From: G965229605 sp965229605
Lineage (GTDB): Bacteria; Pseudomonadota; Alphaproteobacteria; CBDDJK01
Assembly (NCBI GenBank): GCA_965229605.1
Contig: OZ245892.1
Location: 2,294,001-2,358,000, forward strand
Length of the DNA: 64,000 nt
Reading direction: 5' to 3'
The notes under the pieces were generated by a model. The model was given only the letters and a program-made list of their open reading frames with translations. It had not been told where the DNA came from and did not search any database. The stretch's first letter is position 1. Each line of letters begins with the position of its first letter. Shown here one piece after another: positions 46,880 through 58,600 of this stretch. A program made the translations under genes and the position numbers.

Positions 46880-48094
46880 TCAGGTGTTTTCTGGTCGCAG
46901 ACGTATTTTGACGGCCATTGCGATCAGCAAGAGGGCAACGGTTGCGCCGATCCAGTAGGGTGCGGTTGGCGAGAAGAGGGCAAAGGCCTGTGCGCCCCAG
47001 ACGGGTCCGATGACTCGGGCGAGGCTCATGGTGCTTTGTGCGGCCCCCATGGCGAGGCCGCGTTTTTCTTCGGGGGCTTGCTGGCTGAGGAGGCTTTGCA
47101 TGGAAGGGTTATGGAGGCTCATAGCGAGGGCTAAAAGAGTCATAGCGACGATGAGGAGCGGGGTATTGTCTGCGATTGCCAGCAGGAAGAGGGCACTTGA
47201 CAGGAAGGCGAGCGCTGCGATCACGAGCCATTTTTCGCCGCATTGGCTGGCGAGTCGTCCGATCAGCCCGCCCTGGACGAGGATAGTGATCATGCCGCCG
47301 TAGGCAAGGATATAGCCGACTTGTCCGGGTCCCAGCGACAGGCGGGCGGCGGCCCAGATTGCGAAGACTCCTTCGACGGCTGTAAAGACGAGGAACACGA
47401 GAAAATAGAGCCGCAGCAGCGGGGTGATTCCGTCAAGCCGAAAGACTTCCAGCGGGATCCATATCTGGAGGAAATTTTCTTTAGTGGGGGTAGCGGGTTC
47501 GATTTTCCTACTCGGTTCTTTCAGGAAGATCATCAGGATAAAGAAAGCAGCCCCCGCCAGCCCGAGCGAGAGCAGGGCGGGCAGGCGGAAGTCTTCTGGT
47601 AAAGGGACAACCGGGCCTTTATCCATCATCAGCCCGCCGGTTCCGGGTCCGAGGGTAAAGCCGATTCCAAAGGCAGCACCCAGCATTCCCATTCCCTTTG
47701 CGCGCTGGTTTTGGGGGGTGAGGTCGGCGATGGTTGAGTGGGCGGCGACCATCCATCCTGCGGTGAGTCCGGCGAGGATTCGTGCGCCGAAGAGTTCGGG
47801 GACGGAGTTGGCGAAAGCGAGCCAGAAGTAGGCGATCATGGTCCCTGCGAGGGATATCATCAAGACGGGTTTTCGGCCTATTTTGTCGGAGAGTCGTCCC
47901 CAGAACGGGGTGCTGATAAAGGCGGAGAGCGAGAACATGGCGAACAGATAGGGGGCGGTTGTGTCTTTCCCGCCGAGTGCTGTGAGATAGAACGGCATCA
48001 GCGGGATGAGGACTCCCATGGCATAGACTCCCAGCCCGGTTGCGAGGGCGAGAGGCAGCAGGCGGCGATAGGGGAAAGGCGGGTTCGCGCTCAA
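46880..48094 (-). CDS. MFS transporter, TetA-like multidrug/drug:H+ antiporter
   Basis: A 404-residue 12-helix major facilitator of the drug:H+ antiporter-1 type (TCR/Tet group). Motifs: FISTPFWGRLSDKIGRKPVLM between helices 2 and 3 (GRLSDKIGRKP), and GMLGAAFGIGFTLGPGTGGLM (helix 5 motif C, an exporter mark). The start is a TTG at 48094, overlapping the dehydrogenase stop as TTGA, so the two are coupled. The hydrophilic central loop is about residues 190–225. Drug specificity cannot be told. Last gene of a four-gene overlapping operon headed by a toxin–antitoxin pair. Confidence 0.85.
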   Translation of the reverse strand: MSANPPFPYRRLLPLALATGLGVYAMGVLIPLMPFYLTALGGKDTTAPYLFAMFSLSAFISTPFWGRLSDKIGRKPVLMISLAGTMIAYFWLAFANSVPELFGARILAGLTAGWMVAAHSTIADLTPQNQRAKGMGMLGAAFGIGFTLGPGTGGLMMDKGPVVPLPEDFRLPALLSLGLAGAAFFILMIFLKEPSRKIEPATPTKENFLQIWIPLEVFRLDGITPLLRLYFLVFLVFTAVEGVFAIWAAARLSLGPGQVGYILAYGGMITILVQGGLIGRLASQCGEKWLVIAALAFLSSALFLLAIADNTPLLIVAMTLLALAMSLHNPSMQSLLSQQAPEEKRGLAMGAAQSTMSLARVIGPVWGAQAFALFSPTAPYWIGATVALLLIAMAVKIRLRPENT

Positions 48095-49017
48095 GTATTT
48101 TCAGGACTTAAGCGGGCGGGGAATCCGGGTGCGCGCAGTTTTTCGCCGGTTGCTTCTTCCAGCAGCCGGACGACTTCGGGCGACCAGGCATTTCCGCCAT
48201 AGCGGGCTTTGGCATCGATAAAACATTGTTCCATGACGCTGGCGAGGCGCAACGGCACGCCGTTTTTGCGGCCAAGTTCCAGTGCAAAGCGTGAATCTTT
48301 CAAGGCAAGGTCGATGGTAAAGGCAATATCATAGGACCCGTTTAGAATGACCTGGGTTTCGGTTTCATGGACGAAACTGTTGCCCGAGCTGGCGCGGATG
48401 GCTTCAAAGGCTTGCGTGAGGTCAATCCCGGCTTTTTTGCACAGCATCATGGCTTCCCCGGCGGCGATCAGATGGATAAAGGCCAGCATATTGGTGGTGA
48501 TTTTCATGGTTGCGGCCTGTTCGATGGTGCCGATATGAAAGACCTTGCCGCCCATGGCCTCCAGTGCCGGGCGGTGGCGGGTGAATTGATCAACAGGCCC
48601 GCCTGCCAGCACGGTGATATCGCCTGCGGCGGCGCGGTGAACCCCGCCAGTGACCGGGGCGGCCAGCGTAGGGACCTGGTTTGTGGCAAGCTGATCGGCA
48701 ATGGATTGAATGGCAGGCCCGTCACAGGTGCCCATTTCAATCCAGCAACTGCCGGGCTTCATGGCGGCACCTGCCCCGTCCTCCAGCATAATCTGGCGTG
48801 ATAAATCGGGGGAGGGCAGACAGGTAATCAGCGCATCGTTATCTTTAACCACATCAGTGGCATTTTTAGCGGCCTTTGCGCCTTTATCGACCAGAGCCTG
48901 AACCGCTTCAGTGCGCTTGTCATAGATTCTCAGCGCAAAGCCATGTTGTAAAAGGCTGGCCCCCAGATGATGGCCCAGTTCCCCCAACCCGATCAACCCA
49001 TACGAAAGTTTTGTCAT
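48091..49017 (-). CDS. NAD(P)-dependent dehydrogenase of the 3-hydroxyisobutyrate dehydrogenase family
   Basis: A 308-residue β-hydroxyacid dehydrogenase. The N-terminal Rossmann motif is YGLIGLGELGHHLGASLLQHGF, the substrate loop is TLAAPVTGGVHRAAAGDITVLAGG, and the catalytic lysine lies in EQAATMKITTNMLAFIHLIAAGEAMML (K-x3-N). The start at 49017 (MTKLSYG) overlaps the toxin stop as ATGA; a start at 49038 is inside the toxin gene. The substrate is a β-hydroxy acid of unknown identity. Coupling to a toxin gene upstream and an exporter downstream is unusual. Confidence 0.85.
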   Translation of the reverse strand: MTKLSYGLIGLGELGHHLGASLLQHGFALRIYDKRTEAVQALVDKGAKAAKNATDVVKDNDALITCLPSPDLSRQIMLEDGAGAAMKPGSCWIEMGTCDGPAIQSIADQLATNQVPTLAAPVTGGVHRAAAGDITVLAGGPVDQFTRHRPALEAMGGKVFHIGTIEQAATMKITTNMLAFIHLIAAGEAMMLCKKAGIDLTQAFEAIRASSGNSFVHETETQVILNGSYDIAFTIDLALKDSRFALELGRKNGVPLRLASVMEQCFIDAKARYGGNAWSPEVVRLLEEATGEKLRAPGFPARLSPENT

Positions 49018-49445
49018 GCGTCTAAACCATGATTCCAAGGATTGATGACATTGACATTACAAGCCTTAAAGTCTTTGACATTTCGGGTTGCAACGGTGGC
49101 TTTTTTGCTTTTGGCGATGGCGGCGATCATGCAGTCGGCTTGATCCACGGAATAGCCGCTTTTTTCACATTCTGCATAGATTTTACCATAAAAAAGGGCG
49201 GCAGTCTGATCAAATGGAAGGATCTGGCCTTCAAAGACTTCAAGTCCGAATTTTTGAAAACGTTCTTCCAGAGTTCTGCGCCGTTTTCCGTGTGGCAATC
49301 TCTCCAGCCCGGCGTTAATTTCTGCGATGGTGATGGCAGTTGTAGCGCAATTCAGCCAATTTTGTTGTGCGCTCCATTTTACGACCCGTTGATCAGATTT
49401 GATATCCATCAATTCAGAAATGACATTTGTGTCAAAGATGATCAT
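49014..49445 (-). CDS. PIN-domain toxin, FitB/VapC family
   Basis: A 143-residue PIN-domain ribonuclease toxin. Acidic catalytic residues appear in the expected places: IIFDTNVISELMD (Asp4), ITIAEINAGLERLP (Glu in the second strand–helix), YSVDQADCMIAAIAKSK (Asp) and ATRNVKDFKACNVNVINPW at the end. VISELM and WNxxL-type features are typical of the FitB group. It overlaps the antitoxin by 4 bp upstream and the dehydrogenase by 4 bp downstream. Confidence 0.9.
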   Translation of the reverse strand: MIIFDTNVISELMDIKSDQRVVKWSAQQNWLNCATTAITIAEINAGLERLPHGKRRRTLEERFQKFGLEVFEGQILPFDQTAALFYGKIYAECEKSGYSVDQADCMIAAIAKSKKATVATRNVKDFKACNVNVINPWNHGLDA

Positions 49446-49720
49446 AGCTTAAAGCGTATTTGTCTGCCTGCTGAGGTGTACACAAAATCAGATTCAACGC
49501 CATTTTCTTTACCGAAATATTTTTCTGCGATTTCGGCAATATTTTTGCGTGGTCTGTTATCGGGTGCGGCGGGGGTAGCTTCCTGGGTAGCGGGGACACC
49601 GGAGGCGGATTGCAGCAGGTTTCGGGCATAGGCTTCCATTGACAATCCGGCTTGCGCGGCCTGGACGCGCAGGCTTTGTTTGACGTCTTCTGGCAGGTTA
49701 CGGATGGTCAGGCTTGCCAT
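49442..49720 (-). CDS. FitA-like ribbon-helix-helix antitoxin
   Basis: A 92-residue antitoxin. The N-terminal DNA-binding part is MASLTIRNLPEDVKQSLRVQAAQAGLSMEAYARNLLQ (FitA/plasmid-stability type), and the C-terminal tail with FVYTSAGRQIRFKL should bind and block the PIN toxin. I choose 49720 because GAAAGGAAAAAAACA precedes it; the frame extends to 49822 without a ribosome site and would run into the end of the giant gene. First gene of the overlapping operon and 94 bp after the giant gene's stop. Confidence 0.87.
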   Translation of the reverse strand: MASLTIRNLPEDVKQSLRVQAAQAGLSMEAYARNLLQSASGVPATQEATPAAPDNRPRKNIAEIAEKYFGKENGVESDFVYTSAGRQIRFKL

Positions 49721-49814
49721 TGTTTTTTTCCTTTCAGCAGCAGGGGCAGAGATAGGGGCAGCAGCAGGGGCATTGAGTTTTTTTGTAATCAATGCAATCA
49801 TTGCTGTCAACTGT

Positions 49815-52800
49815 CTATTCAATATCGTCGTCGTCGAGGTTTGCGGCGGTGACGTTATTGAGGGTTACGATATGCTGGAGGTCATCGCCGCCGCCGTCTT
49901 TATCGACGCTGATGATTGTGTTGCCGGAGCCATCATCGGCGCGGGAGATATAGCCGCCGGATTCAAGGGTTGTCCAGTCGATGGTGCCGGTATAGCCCGC
50001 ATCGGTGAGGAGTTGGGATATATTCATTTTATCGCCGCCTGCGCCGTCTCCTGCTGTGAAGCTGGTGAGGGTATCTGCTTCGCCGTCAAAGTGGAGGATA
50101 TAGCTGTTGGAGGCCGCACTATTGGTGGCGACTTCGATGGACTGGAGATAGGTGTTGGTGCCGCCCAGAGCATCGGAGATGGTGAAGGTCAGCAGGTTTC
50201 TGCCGCCGTTATAGAGGTTTTCGACATTATTGAGGCTGATATCCATTGAGCCATTGGAGACATCGGTTGCACTTGCGGTAGCGGTGCCGATGGTTGCGCC
50301 GTTATAGGTGATAACCAGCGTGTCACCGGCAGAGGTTGCATCGCCAAGGGCAACGGTGAGGATTTCATTGTCCTGATTGATGACGTCACCAGTGACGGTG
50401 GCGATATGTCCCCAATAGAGACGCACAGGATAGCCATCGCTGTTTGGATCCTGCATCGAACTATAGGTGAATAGATCGAGCACGCCGTCGCCATTAAAAT
50501 CTTCATACTGGAGTTTAGAGCCTGGTTCATAGTCAGCGCTGAGGGATCGTATGCGGGTGTCAAGGGTCAGGCTTGAAAATTCGGAAAAGCTGCCATCGGC
50601 ATTCTGGGTTAAAATGACCTGTTCATCAATATAGGCGCTGCTAGAACTCACTGTTGAAAGTCCCAGCAGCATATCGGTATCGCCATCGCCGTCAATATCC
50701 ATCAAATCCACATCACCGACGTGATAAACGTCAGAGCGGCCCATAATGGCGTTGAGGTCGAGGACGGAGACGCTGTTCGCATTATAGCTGTTGCTATAGT
50801 GGCCGCCCTGCGTATTGAAATAAATATCAATATAGGGGGTATTTCGACCGAAAACGGCGATATCCTGCCAGCCATCGCTATTAAGATCGGCGACTTCCAG
50901 ACCTCCCATCGTGCCGTTCTCATAGCCGGTGTAAATGGTCAGGCTCGAGTTCTGGCGCAGGGGAGTGCTGCTGCTGTCATCGCCAGCGGTGACGGTGAGA
51001 TAGAATGAATAGGGGCTACTCTTCCCTTTTTTGAAATAGACCATATCGGCATCGCCATCATTATCAATATCGGCCATTTGGCTGAATGTCTGAACCGTAT
51101 ATTGGGTGTCTTCAATGCGCAGGAACTGTTCATCAAAGCTGGTACCGCTGCCATTGCCCATAAAGGTATAAAGACCGCCTGCGGCTTCATTGCCATAAGC
51201 ATTGGTGAAGGAAAAGTCCATATGGCCATCGCCGTTAAAGTCCCCGGTATTTAGGGGGGCGCCGCGCATATCATTCATATAATAGGTGCCGCCTGAATCA
51301 TAGAGTTGGTTGCGGGTGGATTCAAAGCCGCTGCCATCGTTTTTGGCCATAACCGTATAGACATAGCGGGTGTCAATGATGATCATATCGTCATAGCCAT
51401 CGCCGTTTAAATCAACCAGATGGGTTACGCGGGTGTCAGAAGGGGTTCTGGTTGCGACTTCGTCCTGGTCATCAAAGGTGCCGCCGTTTTTGCCATAGTA
51501 AACCCCGGCATCTTGATCGGCATCGGTTGTCATGGCCATATCAAGATTGCCATCGCCATCAACATCGCCGAACGTCACCCCGGTGTAATAATAGGAGCCG
51601 CTGAAGGTGTACCAGTCGAATTCGTAATAGTCCATATTGACATATTGCGGGATCAGGGTCGGGGCGAAGAGGTCAACCAGATAGTCATTGGCGGTGGCGG
51701 TGGTGCCGGTGTTATTGAGGTCCCCGTGGGCCGATGCGGTGACAGAGAATATATCGCCGTTATCGGTGGTGGTGGCATTGCCGCCTTGCGGGGTGGCGGT
51801 ATCAAGGTCAAGGGTCCAGGTGCCAGTGGAATCAGGCGTGACTTTATAGGTTGCGGTATTGGCGGTGCTGCCGCCGCCGTCATCAGCCACGGTGACCAGA
51901 ATATAATCGGCATCGCTGCTGGTGCCGGTAATTTGCACCGAATCATCGGTGATGCTGCCCGCACTATTTTCGTTAAGCACGGTATCGGTGACGGTGATGG
52001 TTGGCAGGGTGGTGGCCTGTTCAATGGTTATCCCGGTGCTGGCGCCATTGTTAAAGGCATCGGCCATTTCAACGCTGAGCGTATGATTGCCATCACCCAG
52101 CGCAGAAAGGGCGGTCATGGCGGCCGAATCAAGGGTGAGGGTGAGATAATCGCCACTTAAGCCTTGGACACCGCCCGATCCGTCATTTTGAAGGGTGGTG
52201 GTGAAAATGCTGTTGCCGGACGGGTCAAAGAGTTTCACGGTATGGCCAATGGCGATGGTGGCGGGATCAACCCACATGACCAGGCTGGCGTTGCTGGTCA
52301 GGCTTTCGGCATTGAGTTGATTCATCCCGGTTGGGCCGCTGGCGGTGCCGATATTCCCGGCTTGCAGGCTGGCCCCGCCACGCAGCACCATCACATCCTG
52401 GTTGTTGGTTTGATTGGTAATGAGGATATCATCAATCCCGTCGTTGTTATAATCCAGAATAGCGGCCCCGGCATAATTCTCTCCACTGCCATCAACCAGA
52501 ATAAAAGATTCAGTGATCTGTCCGGTATCGTTGGTCAGGAAGACCGCCGCATCATAGGAAGGTTCGGAGCTGGAATTCTGATAGATGGCGATAATATCCT
52601 TATTGCCATCGCCATCATAATCCATCAGTTCAATGGTGCGCGGGTCTTCGCCAGTGTTGGTATAAGTGACATCGGTGGTGGAAGCATAGGACCCGTCGGC
52701 CTCCATATCATAAAAAATTGTGAATTTCTCGCTATCGCCGGCAATGACGTCCAGTTTTTGGGTATCGGCGCCAAGGTAATCAACCAGCAGCCCTTCGCCA

Positions 52801-55601
52801 TAGCCGGATACAAGGGTCTCATTTGTATTGATGACAGTATTAAAGCTTGGGGTATCGGTGGTGCTGGTGGAAATCAGAAGGCGGGTATTATTACTTGATG
52901 AACTGGTGGTGAAGATCAGGTCTTCCTTGCCACCGCCGTCAAAATCAGCTTTTGCCAGGCCATAGATGTTCTGTCCGACCTCATAGCTGTAGCCGCTGAC
53001 GAAATTGCCGTTGCCATCGTTGGTATAGACATGAAGTTCCGCCCCACTGGTCGTGTTGGCTGTGCCGATGGCGAGGTCCTGATCACCATCGCCATCATAA
53101 TCAAACAGCAGCATATCATAAATGTTGTTGGTCGGCAGTTCGGATATATGGGTGGATTGTTGTGTGCCATCGCCCTGAATGACGACCAAACGTTCATCGG
53201 AATTTATCGCCACGATATCATCAATGCCGTCGCCGGTGACATCGCCAACATCCATGGCATCAAGGGTGCTGCCGACCGACTTATTGGTTTGGCTGCCCAG
53301 ATTTGTTGATCCAACCACACCGTCACTATAAAACAGGTGCACTTGACTGGCGTTGCCGCGATATATCCCGGCAAAATCATCAAAGCCATCGCCGTTAAAA
53401 TCACCGACTTTCACATTGGTCATTGCATAGGAATAATTGGCCAGCACATTGTCGATGGTTTCTTCCCCAAACTGCGGGCCGGGGCCGCTGACAATAAAGT
53501 CGGTGGAAGTGGCGGTGGTGCCGGTGTTATTAAGGTCGCCGTGGGCCGAGGCGGTGATTGAAAAGGTATCGTTTTGATCAACGGTGGTGGCGGTGCCGCC
53601 GGTCGGGGTGGCGGTATCAAGATCAAGGGTCCAGGCACCAGAGGAATCCGGGTTGACCCGATAGGTTGCGGTATTGGGGCTGGAGCCAACGCCGTCATCA
53701 GCAATGGTGACCAGAATATAATTGGCATCGGTGCTGGCGCCGGTGATCTGCACCGAATCATCGCTGATGCTGCCGGGGCTGTTTTCATTCAGCACGGTGT
53801 CGTCAACCGTAAGGGTTGGCAGGGTGGTGGCCTGTTCAAGGGTTATAGTGGCACTGACGGTATTTTTAAAGGCATCGGCCATATCAACGCGCAGGGTATG
53901 ATTGCCATCGCCGAGCCCAGAGAGAGCGGTCATGGCGGCAGAATCAAGGGTGATGGTCAGATAATCGCCACTGAGGCCTTGCACACCGCCCGACCCGTCA
54001 GAGGCGGTGGTGGTGCTGAAAATGCTATTGCCGGACGGGTCAAAAAGTTCAATGGTCTGGCCAACAGCGATGGTGCTGGCATCAACCCGCAGCAGCAGGC
54101 TGGCGTTGCTTGATGCGCTTTCGGCGTTCAACTGATTAACCCCGGTTGGGCCGCTGGCGGTGCCGATATTCCCGGCTTGCAAGGCGGCGCCGCCGCGCAG
54201 CACCAGCACATCCTGGTTGTTGTTTTGGGAGGTGATGAGGATATCATCAATCCCGTCATTGTTATAATCCAGAATGGCGGCCCCGGCATAATTCTCTCCA
54301 CTGTTTTCAACCAGGATAAAAGATTCAGTGATCTGTCCGGTATCGTTGGTCAGGAAGACCGCCGCATCATAGGTGGGTTCACCGGAGCCGGCATTCTGAT
54401 AGATGGCGATAATATCCTTATTGCCATCGCCATCATAATCCATCAGTTCAATGGTGCGCGGGTCTTCGCCGCCGCCAGAATAATAGACATCGGTGGTGGA
54501 GGCATAGGAGCCGGTTGCCTCCATATCATAAAAAATTCTGAAGAAGTCGGGATGGCCGATCACGACATCCTGTGTCTGGGTATCAGAACCCAGGTAATCA
54601 ACCACCAGCCCTTCGCCATAGCCGGGATAAAGGGCCCGATCTGTATAGGTGACAACATTAAAGCTCGGGCTATCAGTGGTGCTGGTGGAAATCAACAGGG
54701 GATTATTATAGCTTGCTGAACTGGTGATGAAGATCAGGTCTTCCTTGCCACCGCCGTCAAAATCAGCTTTTTCCAGGCCATAGATGTTGTAGCCGATCTC
54801 AAGGCTGTAGCCGCTGCTGAAATTGCCGTTGCCATCGTTGGTATAGACATGAAGTTCCGCCCCACTGCTGGTGCTATTGTTGGCGATGGCGAGGTCGAGA
54901 TCACCATCGCCATCATAATCAAACAGTACCATATTAGTGACTGCGGCGCTCGGCAGGTCGAGAGAGATGGATTGATCTGTGCCATCGCCCTGCATGATTA
55001 TCAGACGTTCATCGGAATTTATCGCCACGATATCATCAATGCCGTCGCCGGTGACATCGCCAACATCCAGGGTATCAAGGTTGCTGCCGCCACTCATATT
55101 CATGCGGCTGTTTGCGGTTGATCCAACCACGCCGTCTGTAAAATATACGCGCACCTGATTGTCGCCGGTATATATCCCGGCAAAATCATCAAAGCCATCG
55201 CCGTTAAAATCACCAACTTTTATATTGGTCATTCGATAGGAATAATTGGCAAGCACATTGTCGATGGTTTCGGCTTGCGCAAACTGCGGGCCAAATTCGC
55301 TGACGGCAAAGACGGTGGCCGGGGCGGCGGTGCCATTGCCCGCTTCATCATACGCGGTGGCATTGATGGTGATCAGATCGCCGTGGTTATAGGTGTTGAC
55401 GCTGCCCTGCCCTTGATAGAAATGGTCTGATTCCAGATCAAGCGTCCAGGTCCCGCCAGCCGAATGATCAACCGCCACTTTATAGGTCACGGTGCCGCCG
55501 CCGCCGCCGCCAGAATCATCGTCATGAACGGTAACGAGAACGAATTGGGCGCCGCTTGCAGAGCCACTTATACGCTTGTCAGTACCTTGCCCGCCCATAG
55601 C
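49815..55601 (-). repeat. Inverted repeat arm B (5.8 kb), partner of 31211–37006
   Basis: The 3' 5,787 bp of the minus-strand giant gene. Its reverse complement parallels arm A from GCTATGGGCGGGCAAGG (at 55601 reading down) to the stop codon at 49815. The last two domains are almost identical between arms; the two preceding propellers differ in patches (for example FTDGVVGSTANSRMNMSGGSN here where arm A has YTDGVVGSTNLGGQTNRSARD). Confidence 0.85.
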
Positions 55602-58600
55602 ACCTGCCACATTGATGCCAACCAAAGAATCATCTATCGCAACCGCAGTCGGGGCCGTCGCATCTACCTCCAGGCGGATCACCGATGTGTCCTCGGTAAA
55701 CTGGTCGGCAACCGCAACCGTCAGCAGCTGTAACCCATCGCCAAGGGCCGTAATGTTATCAATCTGGGTCTGATTCAGCGTGATCTCCAGATAGCCCTGG
55801 TTGATCTCCAACTCGTCAGCAATGCCGTTGCTGTTGCTATCCGTCAAGACATAGGTCGCAACCTCGGTCGCGCCTACGCGAAGCAACACTCTGTCGCCCG
55901 GGAAAATCGTGCTCTCGTCAACCGTCATGCGAACCGTCGCGCCCGTCGTATGACTGTTTAGCGCATTGAATCCGCCCGGATTGGTCTCTCCAGCCGTCCG
56001 GTTGTCCGCATCAAACGAAGCACCCCCCAAAAGCTGAACAAAAGGTTCCGAATCAACCGCAGGATCAACCGTCCCAAAAATCAGATCGTCAATCCCGTCA
56101 TTGTTATAATCATAAACCTCCATCTCATTGTAAAAGGTCTCTACCCCCACCCCGTTCTCGTAAAACAACGTGCTGGTCCCAGCCCCTATCGTCCCGTCAT
56201 CGCCGGTTAAGCTGACAACAAGCTCGCTGTCATAAACACGACCCCGCATCTGAACAAGGTCAAGCATCCCGTTCCCGTCATAATCAACATACGCAATATT
56301 AAGCGAAACCATCTGCGCATTATGTGGAAGCCCATTGTAAACCTGAACTGCACCGCCAGACCCATCAAACTCCCATATATGAATCTCCCCAAAGCCAGAA
56401 AGACCATACGCAACCTCCTGCTTGCCATCGCCGTCAATGTCCCCTATCGCCAAATCAGTCGGAGTCGAATTGCGCGCATTTACAACATTTTTAACAAGCC
56501 GCGTTTCATCAAAAGCACCCGTGCTGGAATTATACGCGTAATAGACCAAATAGCCTTCCAAACGGGCATGATTCCCCCCAGAAATCAGAATATCGTCGTC
56601 ATACCCGTCGCCATCCGCATCAAAGGCCTGAATATCCGCAACGCCAACATAATTCCCCAAAACAACCGTGTCCGTATAATTCCCTAAACCATCGTTCTCA
56701 TACACAATCACGTCATAACGATCATCATAAGACCCACTGTAAAGACCCGAAGTGTGCTGAAAAGCCTGAACAAGATCCAAATCCCCGTCATTGTCATAAT
56801 CAACCAGCTCCATGTCACTCGTGAAGTTATAGTCACTGCCAGTGGCATCAACAGAATTCCGACCAGGAACAACCTCATCAATATCCGATAAACCTTCCTT
56901 ATAAACACGGGTGTAAGCAGAACGACCCGAACCAGCAACCACGATATCCTGCAAACCGTCACTGTCCAGATCCCCGGCAGCAACCGAAGCAGACGTAAGC
57001 TGACCCGTCGGAACCGCAAGCAAAGTCCCCAAATAATTCCCCGTCTGACCAAAAGAATTGTTGTTCATATAAACATAGGTTTCGGTGCTGTTGCTGCCCG
57101 AACCAACAATCAGGTCCATATCGCCGTCGCCGTCAATATCGGCCTTTTGCAAATCACCGACATCCGAAAAATCCATCGCAAGACCCGCACTGATCGCATC
57201 AGGAATATCCGAATAAGTCGGGCTGGCACTGTCAACCGTAAAGACCTCCTGCGCCGATAAACCAGACTTGTTGCCAGCCGCGTCATAAGCTATCGCCGTT
57301 AAAGAAATACTGTCAAAATTGTCTATCGAAACCGCACTCCCCGCATAAGGAGTCGCTCTGTCAAGGTCCAACGTCCAGCTGTGGTTGTCTAACGCATTAA
57401 CCTCAACCTTATAGGTCGCCGTGTTCGCCGTATCTATCACCGCGCCAGAATAACTCGTCGCATCATCTACAACCGTAACCAAAACATAATCCGCGCCAGA
57501 CGCAACACCACTCAAACCACGCGTGTTCGACGTCAAAAGATTCGCAAAACTCTCCCCGGCAAGAGTCGAGTCAACAACAGGCGTGCTCGGACCCGTCCGG
57601 TCAATATCTACCCCAAAAATATAGCTGCTGTCCGAATGAACGCCATCGGAAAGCGTTGCCGTTAAATCGCCGCCGCTCTCACTCAGCTTCGAAAGATCGT
57701 TCGACGCCAACGTAAAGGTCAGATAACCGTCCGCAAGCTCGTCAGGGACATTGTCCAAATTCCCGTCGGTGAGCGTATAGGTCGTAATCACGGTCCCACC
57801 CTGCGTCAGCGTAATCACATCCCCCGGAAAAACCGTGTCAGGGTCAACTCGCAACCGCAACGTCGCTGTGGAGGTGGTCGCATTGATCGTGTTGAAATCC
57901 TTGACATCCGTCAATCCTCCTCCCCGGTTGTCAGCCTCTAACCCGGCACCGCCCAAAAGATAAACAAAACCATCGTCCGAGCTGGTGGAAGTCGTATCGT
58001 CAACAAAAACAAGATCATCAATCCCGTCATTATTGTAATCATAAACAACCAGATCCCGAAGGTCCGCATTAGAGTCAAAGACAATAACCTCTGACGAAGA
58101 ATCCCCAAAACCGCCGTTGCTATTATACCAGACAATAACCGCAGAATCATCATTCGTGCCATCAACCAAAAGCTGAACAATATCCTCGTCCCCGTCGCCG
58201 TCAAAATCCAGAACCGTAACGCCCTGCGTGTCAGCCCCCGAACTCAAATTAGAATACGACGCCGATAACTCAACCGTCGAACCAACAGAACCCGAACTCT
58301 GAACATTCGTAACAAGATAAAGATAACTATCCTTCCCTCCATAAACGATATCCGTCACACCAGAACCGTCAAAGTCGCCAACGGCAGCCCCGCTCCCCAA
58401 CGTACTCGACCCATCATCGTATATTTTATGCGTAACATAATTGTCACTGTCAGACCCAAAAATAACCGTCCCACGCCCGCCATCGCTGACAATAACATCA
58501 TCCGTCCCATCGCCATCAACGTCAAAAACCTCGATATTGTAATCAGGAACAAACTTGAGATCGCTATCGTCAAAACTCGTCAGGGCCGTGAAATTGCCAT

